Shown here piece after piece: positions 32,611 through 39,552 of a stretch of 39,552 bases of DNA. Location: assembly GCA_013288685.1 (NCBI GenBank), contig JABDBM010000032.1, positions 1-39,552 on the forward strand, given 5' to 3'. The stretch comes from Bacteroidota bacterium. GTDB lineage: Bacteria > Bacteroidota > Bacteroidia > Sphingobacteriales > Sphingobacteriaceae. The notes under the pieces are model-generated. The model was not told where the DNA came from, did not search any database, and saw nothing but the letters and a program-made list of their open reading frames with translations. Numbering within the stretch: position 1 is the first letter of the stretch; each line of letters opens with the position of its first letter. The translations under genes and the position numbers were made by a program.

Positions 32611-32864
32611 ATAATTTGTGATGGAATAAGGTAAATTATTTAATAGCCTGTTGGCAATAATCGGTTCGGTATCAAATCTCAACTAATATAAGAAGAGATA
32701 TTTAATAATCAAGTGATTATCATAAATGATTTGGAATTATAAACAAACACTTATATATTTAAAATCTGGATTCCATTTGCCTTAAACCGAATTCAACAAA
32801 CGTGTATTCTACCTAACATACTTATTATAATTACTGCTTTATATACCTAATACATTGATAAAAA
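32611..32864. other. Divergent promoter region between the TPR and SPFH operons
   Basis: This 254-base AT-rich segment separates the two divergent operons. It has TATATA-like stretches at about 32752 and 32841 and a short palindrome (AATCA-AG-TGATT near 32707-32718), but no clear copy of the TGAC...TATATA element. I could not assign a specific promoter on either strand. Confidence 0.55.
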
Positions 32865-34148
32865 ATGGCATTGATAGATTTTGTACGATGGGAAACGGAA
32901 CCCGGCAAGAACCCGATATACGCATGGAAATATCGCGACAACGAACGCCCAAACAATAACCTTAGCACTCTTACCCAATTAATAGTAGCCGAATCGCAGG
33001 AAGCGGTATTGTTTACCAAAGGACAAATACTGGGCAAGTTCGGACCCGGGAAACATACGTTAAGCACCGAAAACTTACCGCTGCTGCGTAGCTTGTTTGG
33101 CTTGCCATTTGGGGGTAAAAACCCATTTACTGCCGAAATATGGTTTGTAAACAAATTAATGCCCTTAAATATTGAGTGGCACACCGATGCCATGATGTTT
33201 CACGACCCCGATTACAACACCATGATCCCCCTGCTGGCCCGGGGCACTTATGGCCTGAAGGTAGTTGATGCCGAAAAGTTTTTGATAAACCTGGTTGGTA
33301 CGGCTTATCAGTTTGATGCCCGGCAGCTTACCGATCATTTTAAGGGGGCGATGATTTCAAAAACCAAATCGATATTGTTGCAAAATATGCAGAGCAGTAG
33401 GGTTGGTATAAAAAGTATATCGGCTTACCTGGATACCTTGTCTGCCAATATGCAGGGCGCCATGCAAGCCTTTTGGCAGGATTACGGCTTGGAACTTAAA
33501 GGCTTTTATCTAACCTCCGTTGATGTAGATCCTACGTCGCCTGCGGGCGCAAAAATAATGGGCGCCATGTCTGACCAAAGCGCACAAGCAATAGGCGGGT
33601 ATACCTGGCAGCAACAACAGGCATTTAATACGGCCGATAAAGCGATTGATTCTTCGGGTGGAGGCGGCGGCGGACAGGGTAGCTTGTTGGGGGCCATTAT
33701 GGCCACCAGCATGATGGGTAATATGGCGGGTGGCTTGTTACAGCCCATGCCTATGCAAGGTAACAACCCGATGGGTGCACCAGCACAGCAGCAACAGCCA
33801 GCTACCGGATATGTACCTGCAAAGGATGTGTACTGCTCAAACTGCTCAAAAAAGTTTGCCAATAACATGAAGTTTTGCCCGCATTGCGGCGACCCGTATA
33901 CTCCCTGCCCCGTTTGCGGATCGGACAACGACAAACACGCCAAACGTTGTGTAAGCTGCGGCACTCAATTAACTACCGCCGGCGAAGTTTGCAGCGGGTG
34001 CCAAACAGCAATGCCTGCCGGCTCGGCTTTTTGCCCTAATTGCGGTAAACCATCCGTTACCGTTAATGCCGAGGATAATTGCAAACGTTGCGGCACCAAA
34101 CTAAACAACAGTCAGTTTTGCCCTCAATGTGGTTTAAAAAAGAATTAG
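32865..34148 (+). CDS. SPFH-domain protein with C-terminal zinc ribbons (YdjI-like)
   Basis: This 427-residue protein has an N-terminal SPFH/virion-core-type domain (about 1-245; ALIDFVRWETEPGKNPIYAW and AESQEAVLFTKGQILGKFGP are typical of the YdjI group), a Gln/Gly-rich linker, and four CxxC pairs of zinc-ribbon type (CSNC/CPHC, CPVC/CVSC, CSGC/CPNC, CKRC/CPQC) at about 322-425. Bacillus YdjI acts with YdjG, YdjH and PspA in membrane-stress response. No PspA homologue is seen in this window. It is the first gene of a plus-strand operon, one base before the next gene. Confidence 0.9.
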   Translation: MALIDFVRWETEPGKNPIYAWKYRDNERPNNNLSTLTQLIVAESQEAVLFTKGQILGKFGPGKHTLSTENLPLLRSLFGLPFGGKNPFTAEIWFVNKLMPLNIEWHTDAMMFHDPDYNTMIPLLARGTYGLKVVDAEKFLINLVGTAYQFDARQLTDHFKGAMISKTKSILLQNMQSSRVGIKSISAYLDTLSANMQGAMQAFWQDYGLELKGFYLTSVDVDPTSPAGAKIMGAMSDQSAQAIGGYTWQQQQAFNTADKAIDSSGGGGGGQGSLLGAIMATSMMGNMAGGLLQPMPMQGNNPMGAPAQQQQPATGYVPAKDVYCSNCSKKFANNMKFCPHCGDPYTPCPVCGSDNDKHAKRCVSCGTQLTTAGEVCSGCQTAMPAGSAFCPNCGKPSVTVNAEDNCKRCGTKLNNSQFCPQCGLKKN

Positions 34149-34149
34149 T

Positions 34150-34863
34150 ATGAAAAGTAATAACATAAGCCTTACTTCACTACTCCTTGTTATAGGTGGC
34201 GAGTTTTTGATCGTCGCTTCTTTTTTTCTTATCGTCCGGCAAATAGCACGGGGCCCTGTTTTTTATTTAGATATTGGAGTGGTTACTGCCATTTATACCA
34301 TTATTATTAGCCGATTTTTTAATTTATGGACCGACAAGGAGAATTTTGATGCAAAAATTGGCGGCCTGGGGCTGCTCATGTTTTTTGTTTACGCTTATAC
34401 TTTATTTGCCATTGCGGGCATCATATTCGGCGTTAGCGCGCTGCTGCCGTTTAAAATACAACTGATGTATCAGGCCATACTCTTATTCCTCTTTGTGGCT
34501 GGCTCATATTTATCGCAGTCGTCTGCACGGTTTGCTGTGTCTGTCGGCGAGAATGAACAAGCCTTAAAACGCGACATACGTTCGCTTGCCGAAACTATGA
34601 CGAGTATTGAAATGGCTTATCATGCCAAAAACCTAAACTGGGACGATGAGCAGCAATTGATTGTTAAGGTAAAGGAAAAGGTAAGATACTTATCGGCCTC
34701 GAACAACGCCAGCGCCAAACAACTGGAATCGGATTTTATAAACGAAGCGCAGGATGTATTATACGCTATCAGGTCAGCTGCACCCGACAAGCAATTAATT
34801 AACACCAAGCTAAAAAATTGCGATAATCTGCTAAACCAACGCAAACAATTCTACATCAATTAA
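34150..34863 (+). CDS. Four-helix membrane protein with cytosolic helical tail
   Basis: This 237-residue protein has four predicted transmembrane helices in the first 120 residues (e.g. LTSLLLVIGGEFLIVASFFL and IQLMYQAILLFLFVAGSYL) and a C-terminal helical segment of about 110 residues (IRSLAETMTSIEMAYHAKNL). I do not recognise a family. The start follows the SPFH stop by one base, so it is co-translated and presumably is a membrane partner of the SPFH protein. By position it resembles the membrane component of the Bacillus YdjGHI set, but no sequence link can be shown here. Confidence 0.82.
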   Translation: MKSNNISLTSLLLVIGGEFLIVASFFLIVRQIARGPVFYLDIGVVTAIYTIIISRFFNLWTDKENFDAKIGGLGLLMFFVYAYTLFAIAGIIFGVSALLPFKIQLMYQAILLFLFVAGSYLSQSSARFAVSVGENEQALKRDIRSLAETMTSIEMAYHAKNLNWDDEQQLIVKVKEKVRYLSASNNASAKQLESDFINEAQDVLYAIRSAAPDKQLINTKLKNCDNLLNQRKQFYIN

Positions 34864-34876
34864 AAAAACTCCTTTT

Positions 34877-35725
34877 ATGAGCGGAAAAATATTTGCCGAA
34901 TCGGCCAATCTGTACCAGGACCAGGCCAGAATTTTATTTGACTATTATCGCGAAGCGGCAGAAAGAATTGTGAGTGAAGAGGAACGTATTGAAAAAGATA
35001 TAGCTGTAGCAACTGAATACCGGACACAGCTAAATACTGAGATTGCCAAAGTAAATTTGCTGAAAAATATTGCATTTATAGTGGGAGGAGTCTTGGTGGT
35101 TGGTTTTATTGCACTCATGATTGCCGGAATGGGCTCTACTATGTTTAGCGTCATGTCCATTGTAGGCGCGCTTAGCGCGGGCGGTTTTGGCGTCAAACAA
35201 CTTTTAAGTCAGAATAATTTCATTAAGGAATTATCAGCAACAGAAATAAAAATTGAAGAGTTTCAGAAACTGCACCTGGAAATATTCAGAGACTACAAAG
35301 TATCAAAACTGGGCGTGGGCTATGTGCCGGTTGCCGGGCAAATTGCTTTTGAGGATAAAAGCTTTTTAATTGATTACACAGGCACAAAAAACAACGAATC
35401 GTTTGTGCTGCAAACGTTAAGGCAAAGCGACCTTTTTACCGATAAAATATCCGAACTGGAAGCGCTGCTGAAAGAGGTGCCGATGGTTGAAAATTCGAAC
35501 GAAACGGAAGTGGTGGATACTGATCAATACTCCACTTCTATTCAACAGGTTACTTACCACGATTACTTTGGTGCATTAGACCGCAATTTGCGGGGCGCTG
35601 CCTATTGCATGAACGACTTGGATGTTACTTCAGTTTCGTTGCCTGTTATTTTGCCCGAGAGTGATTATGCAAAATATCTGAACGAATATGCCACCAGCAA
35701 CCCCCGGGAGAGCGCCACAGTTTAA
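34877..35725 (+). CDS. Helical protein with a central membrane hairpin
   Basis: This 282-residue protein has an N-terminal coiled-coil-like segment (AAERIVSEEERIEKDIAVAT), two adjacent transmembrane helices (about 64-105; FIVGGVLVVGFIALMIAG and SIVGALSAGGFGV) and a C-terminal mixed region. It begins 13 bases after the previous stop. Its last 38 bases overlap the next reading frame; a single C fewer in the C5 run at 35701-35705 would fuse the two frames. Whether it is a separate gene is therefore uncertain. Confidence 0.75.
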   Translation: MSGKIFAESANLYQDQARILFDYYREAAERIVSEEERIEKDIAVATEYRTQLNTEIAKVNLLKNIAFIVGGVLVVGFIALMIAGMGSTMFSVMSIVGALSAGGFGVKQLLSQNNFIKELSATEIKIEEFQKLHLEIFRDYKVSKLGVGYVPVAGQIAFEDKSFLIDYTGTKNNESFVLQTLRQSDLFTDKISELEALLKEVPMVENSNETEVVDTDQYSTSIQQVTYHDYFGALDRNLRGAAYCMNDLDVTSVSLPVILPESDYAKYLNEYATSNPRESATV

Positions 35726-37352
35726 ACCGTTCGACACCGTAAAATACGAGGACGACATCGACAGATTTCATGCCCTTAACGAAATGAAGAAGTCCCTTGA
35801 ACGGCATTCCGTTCAGTTTGAAGATGTGTTAAAAAACCTGATGGTGAACATGGCCAATTCGGTTCAGGCCATTACCAAGTTAAAAGTTTCTTCAACTAAC
35901 AGGCTCATCGATCAATCAAACAGCCTTTTATATAAAATTTTAAAAGTATCCTACAACCATTACTCCCCTACCCTTGAATCTGAAGAGATTGAGCGGATAC
36001 GGATGGAAAGCTTTGACTTTAGCGAATCGGTAGAAAAATATGAGCCTTTTCAGTTGAAACAAAGCTCGCGGGTAAAGTACGATCTGATATCCGAGCGCTG
36101 GATGGCCGAAGATGGCAGCAACACCAGTTTTCCGTTTGGGATGCATCAAATTCACGAGGAAATTGTAGCACCCATGGTACAGAATTTAATGCAGGAAACC
36201 CGTCTTGAACGTTTTAAAATATACAACAACATTAAGGACCAAAAAATAAACTATTTAAATAAATGGCATCAGGATACCGAAGACTTTTATGGCCGCAACC
36301 GGGCCGAGAGTAATGATTTGATTAACATCATGCGATCGACCCTGAGCGAATATATTGCGGCTTTTAACACGCTGACGGCATTGGAAAACACTGAAAAAAG
36401 CATGAAAGAAACGTCGTCGTTAGACTCGACGGTTGTGGAATCAAAAGATAACAGCGCCGAAGTGTTTGCATCCTTCAACGTAAAATCGCAGGAGTTTCAA
36501 CAGATACAAACGGATTTTGCCGACTACATGGAGCGCTTAAAAAACGATATCGACCTTAAAGCTTCCAAATTTGAACATATTGAATATTATGATGCCTCGT
36601 TGCGCGATAGCAGTCCTAAAAGCATGGCGGTAGCTACGGGCCGCATGCAGGATTTAGATCCAAGGCGAAAACAGCTGATTGCCGTTAACCCCTTTTATGC
36701 CGAAACATCAGAACTGCCGCCAGCACCTAACATTGAAGACATTACGCACGAACACATGTCTATCAATTTATCGGCTGTTGCTAAATCGGCATTGAACGAT
36801 TTGAATGATGGAATTGACGTGCCAATGCAGGACATAGGTGGGGATTTTGTTTTCAAAAAGGTAGAAAAGCAGGAACCAGCCAGCATTAATACCGAGGTTG
36901 CAGCAGAGATAAGCGCGGCCGATGAACCGATAGCCGAACCAGTGGCCAACGTGATGCCTGAACCGGCAGTTGATGAAGTAGTAAGCCCTGTAGTAAATAT
37001 TATTCCGGAGGTGGAAGAGTCTGTTATCCCGGTTATTGAAGAGATAACCGAAGCCCCGGTTGTAGAGGCAATTACCCCGGTTCACGAAGAACCAATTACA
37101 TCTATTGTAGAGGAAACGGTGAGCCCGGCAACCGAAGAAACAATCGTGTCGTCATTTGAAGAACCGATTGTCCCGGCAGAAGAAGAAACCAGGGTCCACG
37201 ATTTTGGTGAAACCATTATCCCCGGAAGGGAAGAAACCATGGCCCCGGATTTTGGTGAAACCATCATCCCCGGAAGGGAAGAAACGACTACCCCAGATTT
37301 TGGAGAAACCATCGTCCCCGGAAGGGAAGAACCCCCCCTCCCCTATTGTTGA
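35688..37352 (+). CDS. Helical protein with acidic Pro-rich repeat linker (interrupted at a C7 run)
   Basis: This 554-residue frame has a helical N-terminal part (about 1-320; RFHALNEMKKSLERHSVQFE, then YNNIKDQKINYLNKWHQDTE), an acidic Val/Glu/Pro-rich linker, and three 16-residue tandem repeats (DFGETIIPGREE type) encoded by 48-base repeats at 37182-37325. It stops at TGA in ..REEPPLPYC, just after a C7 run at 37332-37338. Removing one C gives EEPPSPIVEETTTPTEE, which continues the same linker composition into the frame ending at 37722. The intact protein would be about 677 residues. It overlaps the previous gene by 38 bases. No family recognised. Confidence 0.75.
   Translation: MPPATPGRAPQFKPFDTVKYEDDIDRFHALNEMKKSLERHSVQFEDVLKNLMVNMANSVQAITKLKVSSTNRLIDQSNSLLYKILKVSYNHYSPTLESEEIERIRMESFDFSESVEKYEPFQLKQSSRVKYDLISERWMAEDGSNTSFPFGMHQIHEEIVAPMVQNLMQETRLERFKIYNNIKDQKINYLNKWHQDTEDFYGRNRAESNDLINIMRSTLSEYIAAFNTLTALENTEKSMKETSSLDSTVVESKDNSAEVFASFNVKSQEFQQIQTDFADYMERLKNDIDLKASKFEHIEYYDASLRDSSPKSMAVATGRMQDLDPRRKQLIAVNPFYAETSELPPAPNIEDITHEHMSINLSAVAKSALNDLNDGIDVPMQDIGGDFVFKKVEKQEPASINTEVAAEISAADEPIAEPVANVMPEPAVDEVVSPVVNIIPEVEESVIPVIEEITEAPVVEAITPVHEEPITSIVEETVSPATEETIVSSFEEPIVPAEEETRVHDFGETIIPGREETMAPDFGETIIPGREETTTPDFGETIVPGREEPPLPYC
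37182..37325. repeat. Three 48-base tandem repeats in the linker
   Basis: Repeat units 37182-37229, 37230-37277 and 37278-37325 each begin GAAGAAAC and end CCCCGGAAGG, and are followed by a partial fourth unit starting at 37326 (GAAGAACCC). They encode the 16-residue unit EET-x-x-x-DFGETI-x-PGR. The C7 run at 37332-37338 lies in the partial unit. Confidence 0.9.
37332..37338 (+). other. C7 homopolymer at the frameshift
   Basis: Seven C residues after GAAGAA shift the reading frame so that the upstream frame ends at 37352 and the downstream linker resumes one base out of frame. Six C residues would restore one frame. A second, weaker case is the C5 run at 35701-35705, where four C residues would join the previous two frames. 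Confidence 0.7.
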
Positions 37353-37722
37353 AGAAACAACTACTCCGACAGAAGAGCCAATTGTGCCGGTTGATGCACC
37401 TGTGCCACCACCCGCGCCCCAGGCGCCAATTGCCGCTATTAACTGCGAGGCCATTGCGGAAACTTATACCGCGAGATTTGCTGCTGAATTTACAGATCAG
37501 GTGGTTTTTGTGTCGCCGGTTAGCGTGAATGTTTTTACGAGTTACGATGGGATACAGATAGCCTGCGAGAATAAAACAGAACTGGAAAGTACGCCAACGT
37601 TTTGGGAATTGTTTAACATGGATAAATCGAATACCAAACAGCTGCTTTGGCAGGAGTTGAAAGATGATGACGGCGGTGTAATGTACACCATCCTAATCCT
37701 CTTAATTGCGGAAGGTATCTGA
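37336..37722 (+). pseudogene. C-terminal segment of the 35688 gene in a shifted frame
   Basis: After the C7 run the plus-one frame continues the Pro/Glu linker (PIVEETTTPTEEPIVPVDAP) and then encodes a globular segment of about 85 residues (INCEAIAETYTARFAAEFTD, VVFVSPVSVNVFTSYDGIQI, then FWELFNMDKSNTKQLLWQEL and a hydrophobic MYTILILLIAEGI). A long open frame begins at 37156, but its first 60 codons are antiphase to the repeats and look like a shadow. The natural reading is a frameshifted continuation of 35688-37352. It could be a phase-variable gene, a true pseudogene or a sequence error. Confidence 0.65.
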
Positions 37723-37784
37723 CAAACTGAATTTCTGACAATTTGAATAGGTGCTTTAAGAATTGAATTGATTAATTTATTTTT

Positions 37785-37926
37785 TTAAACCACAGAGAAA
37801 CAGAGAATGCACAGAGTACACAAAGGTTTAAATATTAATGAGAAACAGAGCTTTAGATGAGTGTCAAGGCCTTGGTTTTTCCCTCTGTGATCTTTGTGCA
37901 TTCTCTGTTTCTCTGCGGTTAAATTG
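37785..37926. repeat. Large inverted repeat (CCACAGAGAAACAGAG family)
   Basis: The left arm contains AACCACAGAGAAACAGAG followed by AATGCACA (37788-37813); the right arm on the minus strand reads AACCGCAGAGAAACAGAG followed by AATGCACA (37894-37919). Across 26 bases there is one mismatch, with about 80 bases between arms. The same sequence family is a widespread intergenic repeat in bacterial and archaeal genomes, as I recall. It lies in the 278-base gap (37723-38000) between the frameshifted gene and the next helical protein. No gene is visible in the gap. Confidence 0.85.
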
Positions 37927-38000
37927 AACCATCCATACAAAATGTTATAGAATCAATAAACTAAACCCAATGAATAAATTAAAACATAAAACCAGGGTAA

Positions 38001-38924
38001 ATGGCAAATTTTAAGTTTACTGTAGACACCGAACCGATGGCCGAAAGCATCAACAGGGTTTCGTACCATGTTGATGGCGTAACTACCGCTGTGGTAGCCA
38101 TGCAAACAGCCGTTATAATAGCCGAGCAACGGGCGGCAGACAATGTTTGCCGAAATTTAGACAATGGCTTTTATACTTTAATCCGCTCACAGGTATCGCA
38201 AAAAATAGCGCGACTTAACAGCGATGTTAACTCCAAAACAATGGAGATGGTGCAACAAACCGCCGCCCTACGGAGCATCAGGGGACGGATGGAACGCGAT
38301 TATATGATGATTGCCGCCAGGTATAACAAATTGTTTAATTCGCTCAATAACAATTTGCGCATCAGGATATTTGAGTTGGATAAATACGTTACCGGCTTTG
38401 TTACCCAGGATATTGCCTCGGTAACTAACCGGTTAAGGCAATTTGTGGGTACAGTCTCAACCAATCAGCTGGAAAGTATTGGCCAAAGCCAGATGATTGC
38501 TTCATCAAAAACCAAGGGCTTAGGGTTTAGCGTGGTAGAGAGTATGCACCAATTTGTGGCTGATATAAAGCAGCAAAAATATATGGTGAGCAGTATCCTA
38601 TCGAATAAAAAAGCCGAAAAGAATTACGATTTTTTTATCCCGGTTGTAATTACCGAATCTGTCGGCCGAAGCAGTGCACAAAACCAATTGCGGTTGATTA
38701 TACCAAAGCCTAATGACGCCGGCCTTAATTCAACACTGGAACGAAACGTTAATAATTCGGTAATGTCAGCTATAAATGAATTAAACTGGTCCGAAGTAAA
38801 CCGGGATGAAAAGCATAAAGTCGGCTTAGAATTAAACCGGCTAATTGAACGGGCAGACTATCCCGAAAGGATAAAAAAACAAATGAACACATTATATGGG
38901 GCCAGTAACTGGCAAATGCTTTAA
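38001..38924 (+). CDS. Helical protein, paralogue of the next gene
   Basis: This 307-residue soluble protein has no signal peptide. After a short N-terminal strand (FTVDTEP) it is largely helical (about 15-210; GFYTLIRSQVSQKI at 56-69, MERDYMMIAARYNKLFNSL at 97-115), then has a beta-containing part (NYDFFIPVVITESVGRSSAQ) and a C-terminal helix. It is paralogous to the next gene, with matching VDTxP, GF...I...SQ.I and M..D...IA.RY...FN.L positions. Eleven bases separate it from that gene. No family is recognised. Confidence 0.82.
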   Translation: MANFKFTVDTEPMAESINRVSYHVDGVTTAVVAMQTAVIIAEQRAADNVCRNLDNGFYTLIRSQVSQKIARLNSDVNSKTMEMVQQTAALRSIRGRMERDYMMIAARYNKLFNSLNNNLRIRIFELDKYVTGFVTQDIASVTNRLRQFVGTVSTNQLESIGQSQMIASSKTKGLGFSVVESMHQFVADIKQQKYMVSSILSNKKAEKNYDFFIPVVITESVGRSSAQNQLRLIIPKPNDAGLNSTLERNVNNSVMSAINELNWSEVNRDEKHKVGLELNRLIERADYPERIKKQMNTLYGASNWQML

Positions 38925-38935
38925 TAAACATAACC

Positions 38936-39552
38936 ATGAGTTACAGACAGAGTTACAGCGAAACTATTACAGTTAGCGGATCGAAATCGTATACTTATCC
39001 GGCTTCGCAAAACGGAGGCAGCGGATCGGTTACTGTTTATATTGATGTGCCCATTAATATTGATATTTTAGTAGATACCAATCCGTTTGATAGCAGCATT
39101 GACAGGGCCGAAAATCATATTAATCTGCTAACCGAAACGGTCGTCGCTACCGAGATTGCGGAGGTAGCGGCTATTCACGAAGGATCGGCCCAAGTATCCA
39201 GATCGATTGTAAATGGTTTTTTTAGCTATATTAAGTACGATATCAGTCAGCAAATAAGTGAACTTAAGCCATTTGCCGAAGCCAAATTTATGGAGCTGGT
39301 TAAGCTTCGCGAAGCATGCCTTTTGAAAAAAGCACAGATGACCGAAGATTTTAACCGCATTGCCGAAAGGTACACCGGAATTTTTAACAATCTGGACAAG
39401 GAAACCAGTAACAGGGTTAAGGTGTTAAACCAGGATGTTTTTAATACCGGGGCGCAAATAGGCGATTTGGTTACCTGGTCGGCCGATAATACTTTGTTTA
39501 ATATAGCAACGGTTGGTAACATGGAGGGCAGCAATACCTCATCCATGCTGTT
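38936..39552 (+). CDS. Helical protein, paralogue of the previous gene (runs off window)
   Basis: The ATG at 38936 opens 205 codons without a stop to the window edge; the C-terminus is outside. It has a Ser/Tyr/Gly-rich N-terminal extension, then YIDVPINIDILVDTNP, then a helical region with GFFSYIKYDISQQI (94-107) and MTEDFNRIAERYTGIFNNL (about 135-153). These match the preceding protein closely in order and spacing, so the two arose by duplication and probably act together. No known domain is recognised. Confidence 0.78.
   Translation, partial: MSYRQSYSETITVSGSKSYTYPASQNGGSGSVTVYIDVPINIDILVDTNPFDSSIDRAENHINLLTETVVATEIAEVAAIHEGSAQVSRSIVNGFFSYIKYDISQQISELKPFAEAKFMELVKLREACLLKKAQMTEDFNRIAERYTGIFNNLDKETSNRVKVLNQDVFNTGAQIGDLVTWSADNTLFNIATVGNMEGSNTSSML

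Noticed and set aside
32611..32864. TGAC...TATATA copy in the TPR/SPFH divergent region
   Set aside because: TATATA-like stretches exist, but the matching TGAC box at the right distance is absent on both strands.
37156..37335. First 60 codons of a long frame overlapping the tandem repeats
   Set aside because: They read the repeats out of phase; the repeat units encode a clean acidic linker in the other frame.
1..39552. CRISPR arrays, tRNA or rRNA genes, transposases
   Set aside because: No regularly spaced direct repeats, tRNA-like folds or transposase motifs were found by eye.

Overview
The window looks like a chromosomal stretch from a Bacteroidota bacterium of the Sphingobacteriaceae type (Mucilaginibacter or Pedobacter-like). 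This rests on moderate GC, A-rich ribosome-binding regions without clear Shine-Dalgarno sequences, many short secreted proteins and lipoproteins with Bacteroidota-style signal peptides, and several families of intergenic inverted repeats. The genus is inference. No rRNA, tRNA, CRISPR array, transposase or phage gene was seen.

Layout. (1) 1-5.2 kb: an RND multidrug-efflux locus. A C-terminal piece of the periplasmic adaptor lies on the minus strand, followed by palindromic repeats and then, on the plus strand, an intact inner-membrane permease and an outer-membrane factor lipoprotein. (2) 5.3-10.7 kb: mostly unknown secreted or cytosolic proteins plus a YdeI/DUF1801-type protein, separated by two families of inverted repeats. 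(3) 11.1-14.3 kb: a three-gene operon ending in an HTTM (vitamin K-dependent carboxylase-like) membrane protein, then a small membrane protein and a small lipoprotein. (4) 14.6-25.1 kb: a phospho-signalling island, all on the plus strand: M48 metalloprotease, a two-FHA-domain ABC exporter, a LEA-2 lipoprotein, an ECF sigma factor, its probable anti-sigma factor, two tandem Ser/Thr kinases (the second with MORN repeats after its transmembrane segment) and a PP2C phosphatase. (5) 25.6-32.6 kb, minus strand: a small secreted protein, then a four-gene operon of a TM/Sel1-repeat protein, two secreted unknowns and a 977-residue TPR protein. (6) 32.9-39.6 kb, plus strand: an SPFH/zinc-ribbon protein (YdjI-like) followed by membrane and helical proteins, including two paralogous helical proteins; the last runs off the window.

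How they may work together. The kinases, phosphatase and FHA-ABC exporter form a writer/eraser/reader set resembling the mycobacterial PknF-Rv1747 pair. Four upstream regions (protease-exporter-sigma operon, second kinase, phosphatase, and the small secreted protein at 25.6-26.0 kb) share an element: TGAC, then R, then TTTT, then 11-12 bases, then TATATA. A weaker version precedes the first kinase. Because the sigma gene lies in the first of these units, I infer an autoregulated ECF regulon controlling the phospho-signalling island. The flanking TPR/Sel1 and SPFH/coiled-coil operons are divergent, mostly without known function, and are the best candidate here for an undescribed envelope-associated system. 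A run of seven C residues interrupts one of those genes and may be a phase-variation site or a sequence error.
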